Below, piece by piece: positions 37,762-48,533 of a stretch of DNA of 64,000 nucleotides. Source of the DNA: UBA5069 sp963773745. GTDB taxonomy: Bacteria > Chloroflexota > Anaerolineae > Caldilineales > Caldilineaceae. Location: positions 496,001 through 560,000 of the forward strand of contig CAVZCL010000001.1 of assembly GCA_963773745.1 (NCBI GenBank), in the 5' to 3' direction. Under the pieces are notes generated by a model. The model searched no databases and was not told where the DNA came from. It saw nothing but the letters and a program-made list of their open reading frames with translations. Within the stretch, counting starts at the first letter, position 1, and each line of letters begins with the position of its first letter. A program made the translations under genes and the position numbers.

Positions 37762-37936
37762 TGAATTGCACTCCTTCGTTGGTCCCTACCTGCCGGTTGG
37801 TCTGCTTGTGATTGTCCAACACGCGCATAAATGGCCGGGCGGCCGATCCAGACAATCGCGTTACGCCATTATAGTACAGAAGCGCTTGTCCAGTGGTTTG
37901 CCCGCGCGTATAACGCGCATTTACGATGTGGCGCCT

Positions 37937-38545
37937 TTAGCCGCGCCGCATGAAGTACTGGAGGTCGGAGGCTATGTCTGCGCCGGGCACGCCATAGGGA
38001 ATCACCATGCGCAGGTAGCCATCCGGGTCAATCAGGCTGACAGTGCTCGTGTGGTCAACCAAATAGCCGCTTGCGCCCGCACTCTCGTGCTTCTCGTAGA
38101 AGACGCCAAACTCGGTTGCGGCCGCATCCACGGCGTCGAGCGAGCCGGTCAGCCCGATGAAGGTTGGGTCAAAGGCGGCGGTGTAGGCGCCCATGCGCTC
38201 GGGCGTGTCACGTTCCGGATCGAGCGATACGAAGACAACCTGCACCTTGTCGGCCTTGTCTCCGAGCGCCACGTTCATGGAGCGCAGGTCAGCCAGAGTC
38301 GTGGGGCACACATCCGGGCAGAAGGTGTAGCCGAAGTAGAGCAGCGTCCACTTGCCTTGCAGATCACGCAGATGGACTTCCTCGCCCTGCGCGTTGATGA
38401 GTGTGAAGTCGGTGGGCAAATCCGGCGATTGCAGCACTGTGCCGTGCAGAACCGGCGGGCGCAGCCATTGCAACGCCAGGAAGCCAACAACAACCACTGC
38501 AACAATGGCCACCACCAGATAGAGAATGCGGTTGCGGGTTAACAT
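37937..38545 (-). CDS. SCO1/SenC family copper chaperone
   Basis: A membrane-anchored thioredoxin-fold protein that delivers copper to the CuA site. It has an N-terminal helix (ILYLVVAIVAVVVVGFLAL) and then the copper motif YTFCPDVCPTTLADL. VFVSLDPERDTPERMGAY follows, and the conserved His is in YLVDHTSTVSLIDPDG. About 202 residues. Start ATG at 38545; longer in-frame codons to 38593 are not conserved. It lies directly upstream of the oxidase subunits, which supports the role. Confidence 0.93.
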   Translation of the reverse strand: MLTRNRILYLVVAIVAVVVVGFLALQWLRPPVLHGTVLQSPDLPTDFTLINAQGEEVHLRDLQGKWTLLYFGYTFCPDVCPTTLADLRSMNVALGDKADKVQVVFVSLDPERDTPERMGAYTAAFDPTFIGLTGSLDAVDAAATEFGVFYEKHESAGASGYLVDHTSTVSLIDPDGYLRMVIPYGVPGADIASDLQYFMRRG

Positions 38546-38616
38546 ATGTCTTGCGCTTTCGTTCGGGGAGCCTGAAGTGTACCGGGCCGGCACACCTGGC
38601 GCAAGCCGGCCAGTGG

Positions 38617-39339
38617 CTACTGGGGATAACAGAGAAAGAGATGCGCGGCGTCATAGGCCAGTCGGCTGGCGCCTGTGCTGTTGGCCACCTCGGCGAGCAC
38701 AAGCTCCAGGTCCCGCTCAAAGAGCACCGGATCCGGCGCCGCCGTGCGGTACTTGGTGCGTATGATGCCGTTACCGTCCACAAGCACATAGGCGGGGTCA
38801 AACTCCCACGCGCCCTGCTCGTTCTGCCCGTAATAGGAGGAGAAGCCGGAGCCGATGATGTTCTTCAGCCGCTTGGGATCACCTGTGGCCACGCTCCAGA
38901 CTTCAGGGTCGGCCCCGTGTTCTTCCGCCCAGGCCTTCATCACCTCGGGCGTATCGTTCTCCGGGTCAAACGAAATCGTGACCAGGCGGACGGGGATGCT
39001 TTGCGTGTCGATGCCGGCAAGGCGCTCTTGCAGCGCAGCCATGGCCGCGCCGCTTTCGGGGCAATCGGGTGCGCTGCAGCCCATATAGGTGAAGTTGTAG
39101 AGGGTCAGCTTGCCGCGCACATCTTCGCTGGTAATCTGGTTGCCGTCCTGGTCAATGAGGGCGTAGCCAGGCGCGAGCGTCATGCGCGGCAGCACCTGCA
39201 CGGGCTGGATGGTGACAAAGAGCACCAGTGCAACCACAATCAGGGCGGCCACGCCGATGAGCGCATGCCACCATTCAAAGCGCAGTTTATGCTTGTCGGC
39301 CCCACCCGAAGGTGCGGCAGTACCATTTGAGATTGACAT
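38617..39339 (-). CDS. Second SCO-like protein with a CSAPDC motif
   Basis: A 240-residue relative of the first Sco protein. One N-terminal helix (ALIGVAALIVVALVLFV), then the redox/copper site YNFTYMGCSAPDCPESGAA, where the spacing is CxxxxC rather than the usual CxxxC. VTISFDPENDTPEVMKAW and WEFDPAYVLVDGNGII follow. The usual C-terminal copper His is not at its normal place. It may act as a thiol reductase or a variant copper carrier for the oxidase rather than as a classic Sco1. It is the first gene of the oxidase operon. Confidence 0.85.
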   Translation of the reverse strand: MSISNGTAAPSGGADKHKLRFEWWHALIGVAALIVVALVLFVTIQPVQVLPRMTLAPGYALIDQDGNQITSEDVRGKLTLYNFTYMGCSAPDCPESGAAMAALQERLAGIDTQSIPVRLVTISFDPENDTPEVMKAWAEEHGADPEVWSVATGDPKRLKNIIGSGFSSYYGQNEQGAWEFDPAYVLVDGNGIIRTKYRTAAPDPVLFERDLELVLAEVANSTGASRLAYDAAHLFLCYPQ

Positions 39340-39397
39340 GAGCTATCGGGGCAGACGGAAGAAGGGTCCACGTGCGCGCAACCAGCGTAATCCACAG

Positions 39398-39446
39398 CTA
39401 CAATTGGGCTGTTGCAACTGGGCTGCTGCAATTGGGCTGTTGCGAT
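39398..39446. repeat. ATTGGGCTGTTGCA tandem repeat
   Basis: Three imperfect 14- to 15-base copies of (A/C)(A/T)TGGGCTG(T/C)TGCAA lie in the gap before the oxidase operon. A TACAAT word occurs at the start. Confidence 0.6.
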
Positions 39447-39470
39447 AGGAGTGTAAGCTACATAACGCCC

Positions 39471-40010
39471 CTACGCCAAACCTGGCTTTGGCCACAAAGC
39501 ACTCGACGTTGATGCAGCAAGAGGCGCAGGGTTCAAACCGCGCCGCACAGAGTGCGCGCGAATTTCAGCCAGCGCCGCATCATCGGCCAGCGCCGCTTGA
39601 ACCGCAGCGGATAGCCCCTCCCCGTGATCAAAAGCGAAGCCATCTACGGTGAGCAGCCACGCCGGCGGCACGCGTGCCCCCAGGACGGCGGCATAGGCCA
39701 GCAGCACAAGCGGGCCTACCTCGTGGGTAAAATGCCCGGTTGTGGCTGCCGCCGCTTCGTTGTTGAGCCGGGCCAGACGCAAGCGCGCGCCCTTGCCCTC
39801 ATAATGCTCGTCGACGGCCATATCCACAAAGCAGACTGCAGAGAGAGCGGGCGCGAGAAACTCGACGGCCTGCTCGGGCGCAAGCTGCTGAAAGGTGAGC
39901 ACGCGATTGGGGCAAGCCATTGCGCTGCAGGGCGTCGCCCAGCCGCTGCGCAAGCAGCCAGCCGGCGCCGTCATCCTGCCGCAGCGGATTGCCCATGCCG
40001 ATGATGAGGA

Positions 40011-40014
<4 letters not shown>
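39471..40014 (-). CDS. Hydrogenase maturation protease-like protein (frame break near 39920)
   Basis: An M52-type (HycI/HyaD) endopeptidase that normally trims the large subunit of NiFe hydrogenases after nickel insertion. The N-terminus MILIIGMGNPLRQDDGAG is diagnostic. One frame over, the rest reads RVLTFQQLAPEQAVEF, AVCFVDMAVDEHYEG (metal-binding Asp and His positions), GHFTHEVGPLVLLAYAAVL and ending in a C-terminal helix. Joined length is about 180 residues, normal to slightly long. Its ATG overlaps the stop of the threonine synthase gene. No hydrogenase structural gene is in the window. Confidence 0.75.
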
Positions 40015-41322
<1,308 letters not shown>

Positions 41323-41693
41323 GAGAGATGATTGAGAACTGATGATTGAAAATTGAGTGGTAATTGATGAAGTGGCGCATGTGGGATGGTGCGCATATGA
41401 TAGCAGTGAACGGGGAGGAAGCTCCAATGTGGCCTTGAGACCCACGCATTCGTAGCGGCGGATTAAGCCGCCGTTGGCCAGGAACGTGTTGCATTCTTGA
41501 AAACGGTGGCGTAAGTGGTGGATCCCTTTAGTCCGCGCGCTCCGTAGCGGCTGCTTCAGCTGCCGTAGGTGGAGAGCGAACCGCGCCCTCAGAACGGCGG
41601 CTGAAGCCGCCGCTACGCAGCGCTACGCGATGCCACACAAACCGGACCGCCGGAAACCGTACGCTGCCGAATGCGCAGGCGATCACCAGATCT
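41323..41693. other. Intergenic region with GTAGCGGCNGNTTNAGCNGCCG palindromes
   Basis: No gene is visible. An ATTGAGAACTGATGATTGAA-type low-complexity stretch lies near 41330-41370 (similar words occur near 50249-50300). From 41543 to 41617 an imperfect palindrome has CGTAGCGGCTGCTTCAGC facing GCTGAAGCCGCCGCTACG. Related units occur near 22494 and 48290-48463. Confidence 0.65.
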
Positions 41694-43582
<1,889 letters not shown>

Positions 43583-43640
43583 GCTGCGTGCAAATGCAGC
43601 GCAGGGGCGCTGCTTCCGAAAGCAGGCTTCTTACCATTTG

Positions 43641-43826
43641 GAATCAGGGTGGGCGCGAGCTAACAGCAACCTCACCCCCGGCCCCTCTCCAGAAATTTGG
43701 AGAGGGGTGCACAGCGTCGCCGTAGGTCACGTCTGCTGGCGTGCCGCAGTTGCTGTGCACCCCTCTCCAATTTTCTGGAGAGGGGCCGGGGGTGAGGTTG
43801 CTGTTAGCTCGCGCCCACCCTGATTC
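43641..43826. repeat. 74-base-arm palindrome (CCTCACCCCCGGCCCCTCTCC family) with a nested second repeat
   Basis: The left arm starts GAATCAGGGTGGGCGCGAGC and contains CCTCACCCCCGGCCCCTCTC; the right arm is its reverse complement with one mismatch. The 38 bases between the arms contain GTAGGTCACGTCTGC, a piece of the other repeat family seen at 22711 and 45734. Confidence 0.9.
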
Positions 43827-43883
43827 TGACTCTTGAGAAGCCCTGCCACGCAAATTGCGCACTTCCGCCACGCGCGCCGCCAA

Positions 43884-43892
43884 TGCTACAAT
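43884..43892 (+). promoter_or_regulatory. Extended -10 promoter of the DUF488 operon
   Basis: TGC followed by TACAAT lies 36 bases before the ATG at 43928; no clear -35. Confidence 0.5.
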
Positions 43893-43927
43893 AGGGTTAT
43901 CAATCCGCCCGCCATCCCCCAAAGCCC

Positions 43928-44482
43928 ATGCCAAACACTCACCTCTACACAATTGGCCACAGCAACCTGGCCATCGACCCCTTCATTCGTCTGCTGCAAC
44001 AGCACGCAATTGCCACAGTGGTGGATGTGCGCACGTCGCCCTACAGCCGCTACAACCCGCAATTCAACCGCGAATCGCTGACGCAGAGCCTGGCTGGGCA
44101 TGACATTGCCTATGCCTACGAAGGCGACGCGCTGGGCGGGAGGCCCAGCGACGCCTCCTGCTACAAGCATGGCGCGCTGCCCGAGCCAGACGGCGACTAT
44201 CTGCACGAGGTGGATTATCGCACTGTGATGACGCGCGCCTGGTTCACCAAGGGGATTGAGCGCCTGCTGGCGCACGCCGCTGCGGGGCCGACTGCAATCC
44301 TCTGCAGCGAGGCCAAGCCCGAGGAGTGTCACCGCCACCATTTGATTGCCGTGCACCTGCTGGAGACGCAGCCCGAAAGCGAGGTGCTGCACATCCTCTC
44401 CAGCGGGGACGCCATCAAGGCAAGTCAGATACATCTTTCGGTGGACGGCATCCCGCCCGAGCAGTTGGGCTTTACCTTTTAG
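43928..44482 (+). CDS. DUF488 family protein, first copy
   Basis: A 184-residue soluble protein of DUF488, a family without a settled biochemical function. Hallmarks: LYTIGHSNLAIDPFIRLL at the N-terminus, VVDVRTSPYSRYNPQFN, ALGGRPSD, and the C-terminal AILCSEAKPEECHRHHLIA, where the conserved Cys, Glu, Cys, His and Arg cluster suggests a catalytic or metal site. The frame is intact. It is the first of three tightly linked genes (12-base gap, then a 4-base overlap). Confidence 0.92.
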   Translation: MPNTHLYTIGHSNLAIDPFIRLLQQHAIATVVDVRTSPYSRYNPQFNRESLTQSLAGHDIAYAYEGDALGGRPSDASCYKHGALPEPDGDYLHEVDYRTVMTRAWFTKGIERLLAHAAAGPTAILCSEAKPEECHRHHLIAVHLLETQPESEVLHILSSGDAIKASQIHLSVDGIPPEQLGFTF

Positions 44483-44493
44483 AGCGGCGCGTC

Positions 44494-44928
44494 ATGGAAA
44501 TCTACACAATTGGCTTCACCCAAAAGAGCGCCGAAACATTCTTTACGCTGCTTGCGGAGAATCAAATAACGCTTCTTGCCGACATTCGCCTGCGCCCGGG
44601 TGGCCAGTTGAGCGGCTTCAGCAAAGGTAGCGACCTCGCCTACTTCCTCGATCGGCTCTGCGGCTGCGCCTATCAGCATATGCCGCTACTTGCGCCTACC
44701 AAGGATATCCTCGACGGCTACCGCAAGGATGGCGACTGGACGCGCTACGAGCGCCGCTTTCGCCTGCTGCTGGATGAGCGGCGCGTTCCCGATGCGCTCG
44801 ACAAGGCGCTTTTCGAGGCCAACCGCGCCTGCCTGCTCTGCAGCGAGGCGACGCCCGAGCAGTGCCATCGCCGCCTCGTGGCGGAGCGGCTGGCAAAGGC
44901 ATGGCAAGCGCAGGTGGTGCACCTGTGA
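44494..44928 (+). CDS. DUF488 family protein, second copy
   Basis: A shorter DUF488 paralogue (144 residues), ATG at 44494. It has IYTIGFTQKSAETFFTLL, LLADIRLRPGGQLSGFSKG, YDILDGYRK-type sequence in KDILDGYRKDGDW, and the same C-terminal cluster, CLLCSEATPEQCHRRLVAER. The two copies are only distantly alike outside the conserved motifs, so they represent two subfamilies rather than a recent duplication. A heterodimer with the first copy is possible (inference). Its stop overlaps the next start by four bases (GTGA). Confidence 0.92.
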   Translation: MEIYTIGFTQKSAETFFTLLAENQITLLADIRLRPGGQLSGFSKGSDLAYFLDRLCGCAYQHMPLLAPTKDILDGYRKDGDWTRYERRFRLLLDERRVPDALDKALFEANRACLLCSEATPEQCHRRLVAERLAKAWQAQVVHL

Positions 44929-45686
44929 TCACGCGGCTGCGCATTACTGATGTGACGCGCATGGGCGCACCACGCGTTTGCGTGGCGGGTTACGACGACG
45001 AGGGGCGCTGCGTGCGCCCCGTGCTGCGCTACGCGTCCATCAGCGAGGCGGAGCTTGAGACCAGTTCCGGCCTGATTGCCCCCTTTGCCGAGGTCGAATA
45101 CGACCTCACGCCTGCACCCTCCACCCCGCCCCACGTTGAGGACCACGTTTATGCAGGCGAGAGCGTACGCTGGGTGCGATGGCTGAGCGAGGGCGAGCGC
45201 CTTGCGCTGCTGCGCGCCACCGCCCGGCCACACGTGGAGGACGCCTTTGGCGCGCCGCTGGTGCACATCTCAAGCCACTTTGTGCGCATGGGCAGCGGCG
45301 ACTGCTCGCTGATCACAGTTCCCGTGCGCGGGGCACCGGCTGTGCAGGCACGCGAAGCGGATGGCAAGTTGAAGTGGCGGTTGCTCTTTCGCGATAGCGC
45401 CAGTCGCGACTACAGCCTGCCGATTACCGACCTCACATGGCATTACTTCGCAGCTTTGCAGCAGCACTTCGACAAGGGCAACCCCTCCTCACTGGCACAG
45501 CGGCTGACCCGCCTGCTTAACAAGGAACTCATCTTCCTGCGCCTTGGCCTCACAAGGGAACACCCAGCCGGCTCGCACCAGTGCTGGGTGCAGGTGAACG
45601 GCATCTACACCTTCCCCGATTATCTCGACGGCCATAGCTTTGTGGAATACCGCAACGGGCTTGAGGCAACCCCAGCGAATCAATGA
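44925..45686 (+). CDS. Putative dual-OB-domain protein linked to DUF488
   Basis: A 253-residue soluble protein; GTG at 44925 overlaps the preceding stop. It opens ITRLRITDVTRMGAPRVCVA, then YDDEGRCVRPVLRYASISEA, two beta-rich stretches and IAPFAEVEYDLTPAPSTPPH. The C-terminus has HQCWVQVNGIYTFPDYLDGH. From memory this resembles the dual OB-fold family that often sits beside DUF488 genes; I cannot confirm it here. OB folds usually bind nucleic acids or oligosaccharides. The tight operon suggests all three proteins form one system, function unknown. No catalytic motif is obvious. Confidence 0.65.
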   Translation: MITRLRITDVTRMGAPRVCVAGYDDEGRCVRPVLRYASISEAELETSSGLIAPFAEVEYDLTPAPSTPPHVEDHVYAGESVRWVRWLSEGERLALLRATARPHVEDAFGAPLVHISSHFVRMGSGDCSLITVPVRGAPAVQAREADGKLKWRLLFRDSASRDYSLPITDLTWHYFAALQQHFDKGNPSSLAQRLTRLLNKELIFLRLGLTREHPAGSHQCWVQVNGIYTFPDYLDGHSFVEYRNGLEATPANQ

Positions 45687-45733
45687 GCGCACCCTCCCCT
45701 GAGGGACGGTTGTAGGTCACGTCTCCCGCGTGA

Positions 45734-45863
45734 CGTCGTAGGTCACGTCTCCTGACGTGACGCAGCCCGAAGGGCTGAACGTTTGGGATACGCTGCACGC
45801 TTGGCTATGCGGCGACGTTCAGCCCTGCGGGCTGCGTCACGTCAGGAGACGTGACCTACGACG
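45734..45863. repeat. 49-base-arm inverted repeat (GTAGGTCACGTCTCC family)
   Basis: Arms beginning CGTCGTAGGTCACGTCTCC pair with one mismatch around about 32 central bases. Most of the arm is identical to the arm at 22711-22843. It separates the DUF488 operon from the oxidoreductase gene. Confidence 0.85.
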
Positions 45864-45921
45864 GCGTTCCGCTGACTTCCGAGATGCGCCAGAACTCTCT
45901 CTCGAGCCATGGCGCAGCGCT

Positions 45922-45950
45922 TTGGGTCTTCACATGCGCGCCGCTATAAT
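45922..45950 (+). promoter_or_regulatory. Promoter of the oxidoreductase gene
   Basis: TTGGGT, a 17-base spacer and a perfect TATAAT, 52 bases before the ATG. Confidence 0.6.
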
Positions 45951-46001
45951 GCGGCCAACCCCTCCCCCTATCGTCACCCCATCCACATAGAAAGCTGCAA
46001 A

Positions 46002-47006
46002 ATGGCTACACGCACCCTGCGCTGGGCGCTTATGTCCACCGCCAACATCAACCAGGCGCTCATCAAGCCACTCAAGAAGGCCGCCCGCAGCGAGCTTGTT
46101 GGCGTTGCCAGCCGCGACGGCGCACGCGCGGCCGCCTATGCGCAGGAGTGGGGCCTCGAGCGCACCTGGTCCAGCTACGAAGCGCTGCTGGCCGACCCCG
46201 ACGTGGACGTGATTTACAACCCCCTGCCCAACAACATGCACGCAAGCTGGTCCGTCAAGGCAGCGCAGGCGGGCAAGCATGTCCTCTGCGAAAAGCCCAT
46301 GGCCCAGTCCATCGCCGAGATGGATGCGCTCGAGCAGGCGGCGCAGGCAAATGGCGTCACCATCTTCGAAGCCTTCATGTATCTGCATCATCCGCAAACG
46401 CGGGCGCTGCTTGAGATGATTCAGGGCGGCCGCATTGGCAAGCTGCAGACGATCCACTCGTGGTTCAACTTCTACCTCCCCGCCGCGGACAGCGCCAATG
46501 TGCGGCTGCAGCCGGCGCTTGAAGGGGGCAGCAACTGGGATTTGGGCGTCTACACCAATTCCATGGCGATTGTGATGAGCGGCGGCAAAGCGCCCGATGG
46601 CGTGTGGGCGCAGTCGATTGTCGGCGAGAGCGGCGTGGATGTGGCCATGCGCGCCCAACTGCGCTTTCCCGAGGATGTGACGGCGCAGGTTAGCTGCGGT
46701 TTCCGCACGCCCTTTGTGGAAGGGGCCTGGTTTCAGGGCGACGAGGGTTCGCTCTATGTGGCGGAGCCGTGGAAACCCGGCCACACCGGCCAGCCCAGCA
46801 CTGTGGTCTTCACCGACATCAATGACAGGAACGAGGAGATTGTCTTCCCCGCCGCCGACCCCTATGACTTTGAGGTGGAGGCCATGGAGAAGTGCGTCCT
46901 CGACGGCGCCGAACCGGTGGTGCCGCTCTCGCTCAGCCGCGAGTTTGTGCGCACAATTCTCGCCATGTACCGCTCGGCGCAGAGTGGCCAGATAGAGCGC
47001 CCGTAA
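46002..47006 (+). CDS. Gfo/Idh/MocA family oxidoreductase
   Basis: An NAD(P)-dependent sugar- or polyol-type dehydrogenase of 334 residues. N-terminal nucleotide-binding region: RWALMSTANINQALIKPLKK, then VGVASRDGARAAAYAQEWG. The conserved lysine motif is VLCEKPMAQSIAEMD. The C-terminal domain has GGSNWDLGVYTNSMAI, the usual G(G)G.L.D(I/L)G.Y active-site region. The substrate cannot be told. ATG at 46002 lies behind its own promoter. The stop codon abuts a 130-base palindrome. Confidence 0.92.
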   Translation: MATRTLRWALMSTANINQALIKPLKKAARSELVGVASRDGARAAAYAQEWGLERTWSSYEALLADPDVDVIYNPLPNNMHASWSVKAAQAGKHVLCEKPMAQSIAEMDALEQAAQANGVTIFEAFMYLHHPQTRALLEMIQGGRIGKLQTIHSWFNFYLPAADSANVRLQPALEGGSNWDLGVYTNSMAIVMSGGKAPDGVWAQSIVGESGVDVAMRAQLRFPEDVTAQVSCGFRTPFVEGAWFQGDEGSLYVAEPWKPGHTGQPSTVVFTDINDRNEEIVFPAADPYDFEVEAMEKCVLDGAEPVVPLSLSREFVRTILAMYRSAQSGQIERP

Positions 47007-47135
47007 AGCTTCGACACAGAGGGCACAGAGGGGAAAAGCGAGAAACACAGAGAAAAGCAACTGCAGTGAAGTGTCTGCAGTTGCTTTTCTCTGTGTTTCT
47101 CGCTTTTCCCCTCTGTGCCCTCTGTGTCGAAGCTT
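47006..47135. repeat. 130-base palindrome with 61-base perfect arms
   Basis: Left arm starts AAGCTTCGACACAGAGGGCA and ends AAGCAACTGCAG; the right arm is its exact reverse complement around an eight-base loop. It lies between two convergent genes and would act as a hairpin in either transcript. Confidence 0.92.
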
Positions 47136-47157
47136 TTGTTATGCTATACAGGGATGG

Positions 47158-48084
47158 TCAGGCCGGCTCGGCAATCCCCACACTCTCCTCGCTCAGCTGC
47201 CACAGCCGCTGGGCCGCATCCATGTCCAGCGCGGCGGCAGACGGCGTCACAGGCTTGCACCTGTCAAAATAGAGGCCGGTAACCCCTTCCACCTCAGGCG
47301 AGGTGGCGAGGAAGAGCGACGTCTGCGCGCCCTGCTCGGGCGTAATCGCCGCAACGCCCTGAATCCACCCCATGACTGTGGTGATGGCGCCGTTGCCCGT
47401 GCGGCCAAAGCGGGAGGCCACAAAGCCCGGGTGCAACGCATTCGAGGTGACGCCCGTGCCGTCAAGACGGCGCGCCAACTCCTTGGCAAAGAGGATGTTG
47501 GCCAGCTTGGACTGTGCGTACGCGCGCCAGCCGCTAAAACTCTTCTTGCCCTCCACGTCGTGGAAGTTGATCTTGCCACCACGGTGCGCGGTCGAGGAGA
47601 CGCTGACCACACGGCTGGGCGCGCTGGCCTTCAGCACATCCAGCAGGCGGTTCGTCAGCAAGAAGTAGCCGAGGTGGTTCAGCGCCCAGGTCATTTCAAC
47701 GCCATCTGCGCTCTCGGCGCGGCTGTAGAAGACGCCGCCCGCGTTGTTGATCAGCACGTCGAGGCGGCGGTGATTGCGCAGAAATTCGTCGGCCACGGTG
47801 TTCACGCCCTTTTGGGTGGAAAGGTCGCCGACTATGAACTCAACTGCCGGATTGGCCGTTGCGGCGCGCAGCTCCTTCTCGACGGCAGCGCACTTTTCGG
47901 GATTGCGCCCAACGCCCACGACTGTGGCGCCGCGGCGCGCCAGTTCCAGCGCGGTAACCTTGCCAATGCCGTCCGTGGCCCCAGTGACAAGCATCACCTT
48001 GCCCGAAAGATCGTCCGGCATGATCGCTCTGAGTTGTGCTTGCGCCGGGTCCTGCTGGTAGGGTGCGTTCTGTTGTGCCATCAT
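47158..48084 (-). CDS. Short-chain dehydrogenase/reductase (retinol-dehydrogenase-like)
   Basis: A 308-residue classical SDR. Cofactor motif VMLVTGATDGIGKVTALELA, then VLINNAGGVFYSR. The catalytic residues are SVSSTAHRGG (Ser) and WRAYAQSKLANILFA (Tyr-x-x-x-Lys). NALHPGFVASRFG follows. This variant is like the RDH/WWOX-type group, whose bacterial substrates are unknown. Start ATG at 48084 or 48081, behind AAGGA. It converges on the oxidoreductase gene; the 61-base-arm palindrome separates them. Confidence 0.93.
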   Translation of the reverse strand: MMAQQNAPYQQDPAQAQLRAIMPDDLSGKVMLVTGATDGIGKVTALELARRGATVVGVGRNPEKCAAVEKELRAATANPAVEFIVGDLSTQKGVNTVADEFLRNHRRLDVLINNAGGVFYSRAESADGVEMTWALNHLGYFLLTNRLLDVLKASAPSRVVSVSSTAHRGGKINFHDVEGKKSFSGWRAYAQSKLANILFAKELARRLDGTGVTSNALHPGFVASRFGRTGNGAITTVMGWIQGVAAITPEQGAQTSLFLATSPEVEGVTGLYFDRCKPVTPSAAALDMDAAQRLWQLSEESVGIAEPA

Positions 48085-48289
48085 TCACGTCCTTGCTTGC
48101 GCAGGTTGCGAGTGCGCCGCGACGGAGCGCTCTGTGGGAGGGCAAAATGGAAGCACAGTGCAACCGAGCCCGTATTCAGCATTCAGCCCTAACCATACGG
48201 GCAAATACTAAAGCGTACTATAAGCTAGCATCAATTCTTGATGAGAATGCACAGGAAGCGGGCGGCTTTGGCGTGCAGCAGGGCTTCTC

Positions 48290-48463
48290 AAGAGTAAGGG
48301 AACAGGGAACGGGGAACGGGGAACTATGCGCTACGTAGCGGCTGCTTTAGCTGCCGTTCGCAAGGACGCGACGCGATCGGTGGGTACGGCAGCTAAAGCA
48401 GCCGCTACGTAGCGCATAGTTCCCCGTTCCCTGTTCTTCCTGTTCCCTGTTCCCTTACTCTTG
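48290..48463. repeat. Composite palindrome (GTTCCCTGTTCCC and CTACGTAGCGGCTGC units)
   Basis: Outer arms AAGAGTAAGGGAACAGGGAA face TTCCCTGTTCCCTTACTCTT. Inside them CTATGCGCTACGTAGCGG...GCTGCCGT and its exact reverse complement form a 34-base-arm repeat. It lies upstream of the membrane-protein cluster. Confidence 0.85.
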
Positions 48464-48492
48464 GTAAACCCGAGGGCGTGCCGGGGCAGGGT

Positions 48493-48522
48493 TTGGGTGC
48501 AGCACGCGCGCTGTGCTAAACT
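48493..48522 (+). promoter_or_regulatory. Promoter of the antiporter-like cluster, very short 5' leader
   Basis: TTGGGT, an 18-base spacer and TGC-TAAACT (extended -10). The ATG at 48534 is only 12 bases after the -10 box, so the mRNA would have a leader of about five bases. Confidence 0.45.
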
Positions 48523-48533
48523 CGCGCGTTGAT

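Noticed and set aside
43644..43952. Small proteins with LTPGPSPE-like sequence
   Set aside because: They are translations of the CCTCACCCCCGGCCCCTCTCC palindrome, not genes.
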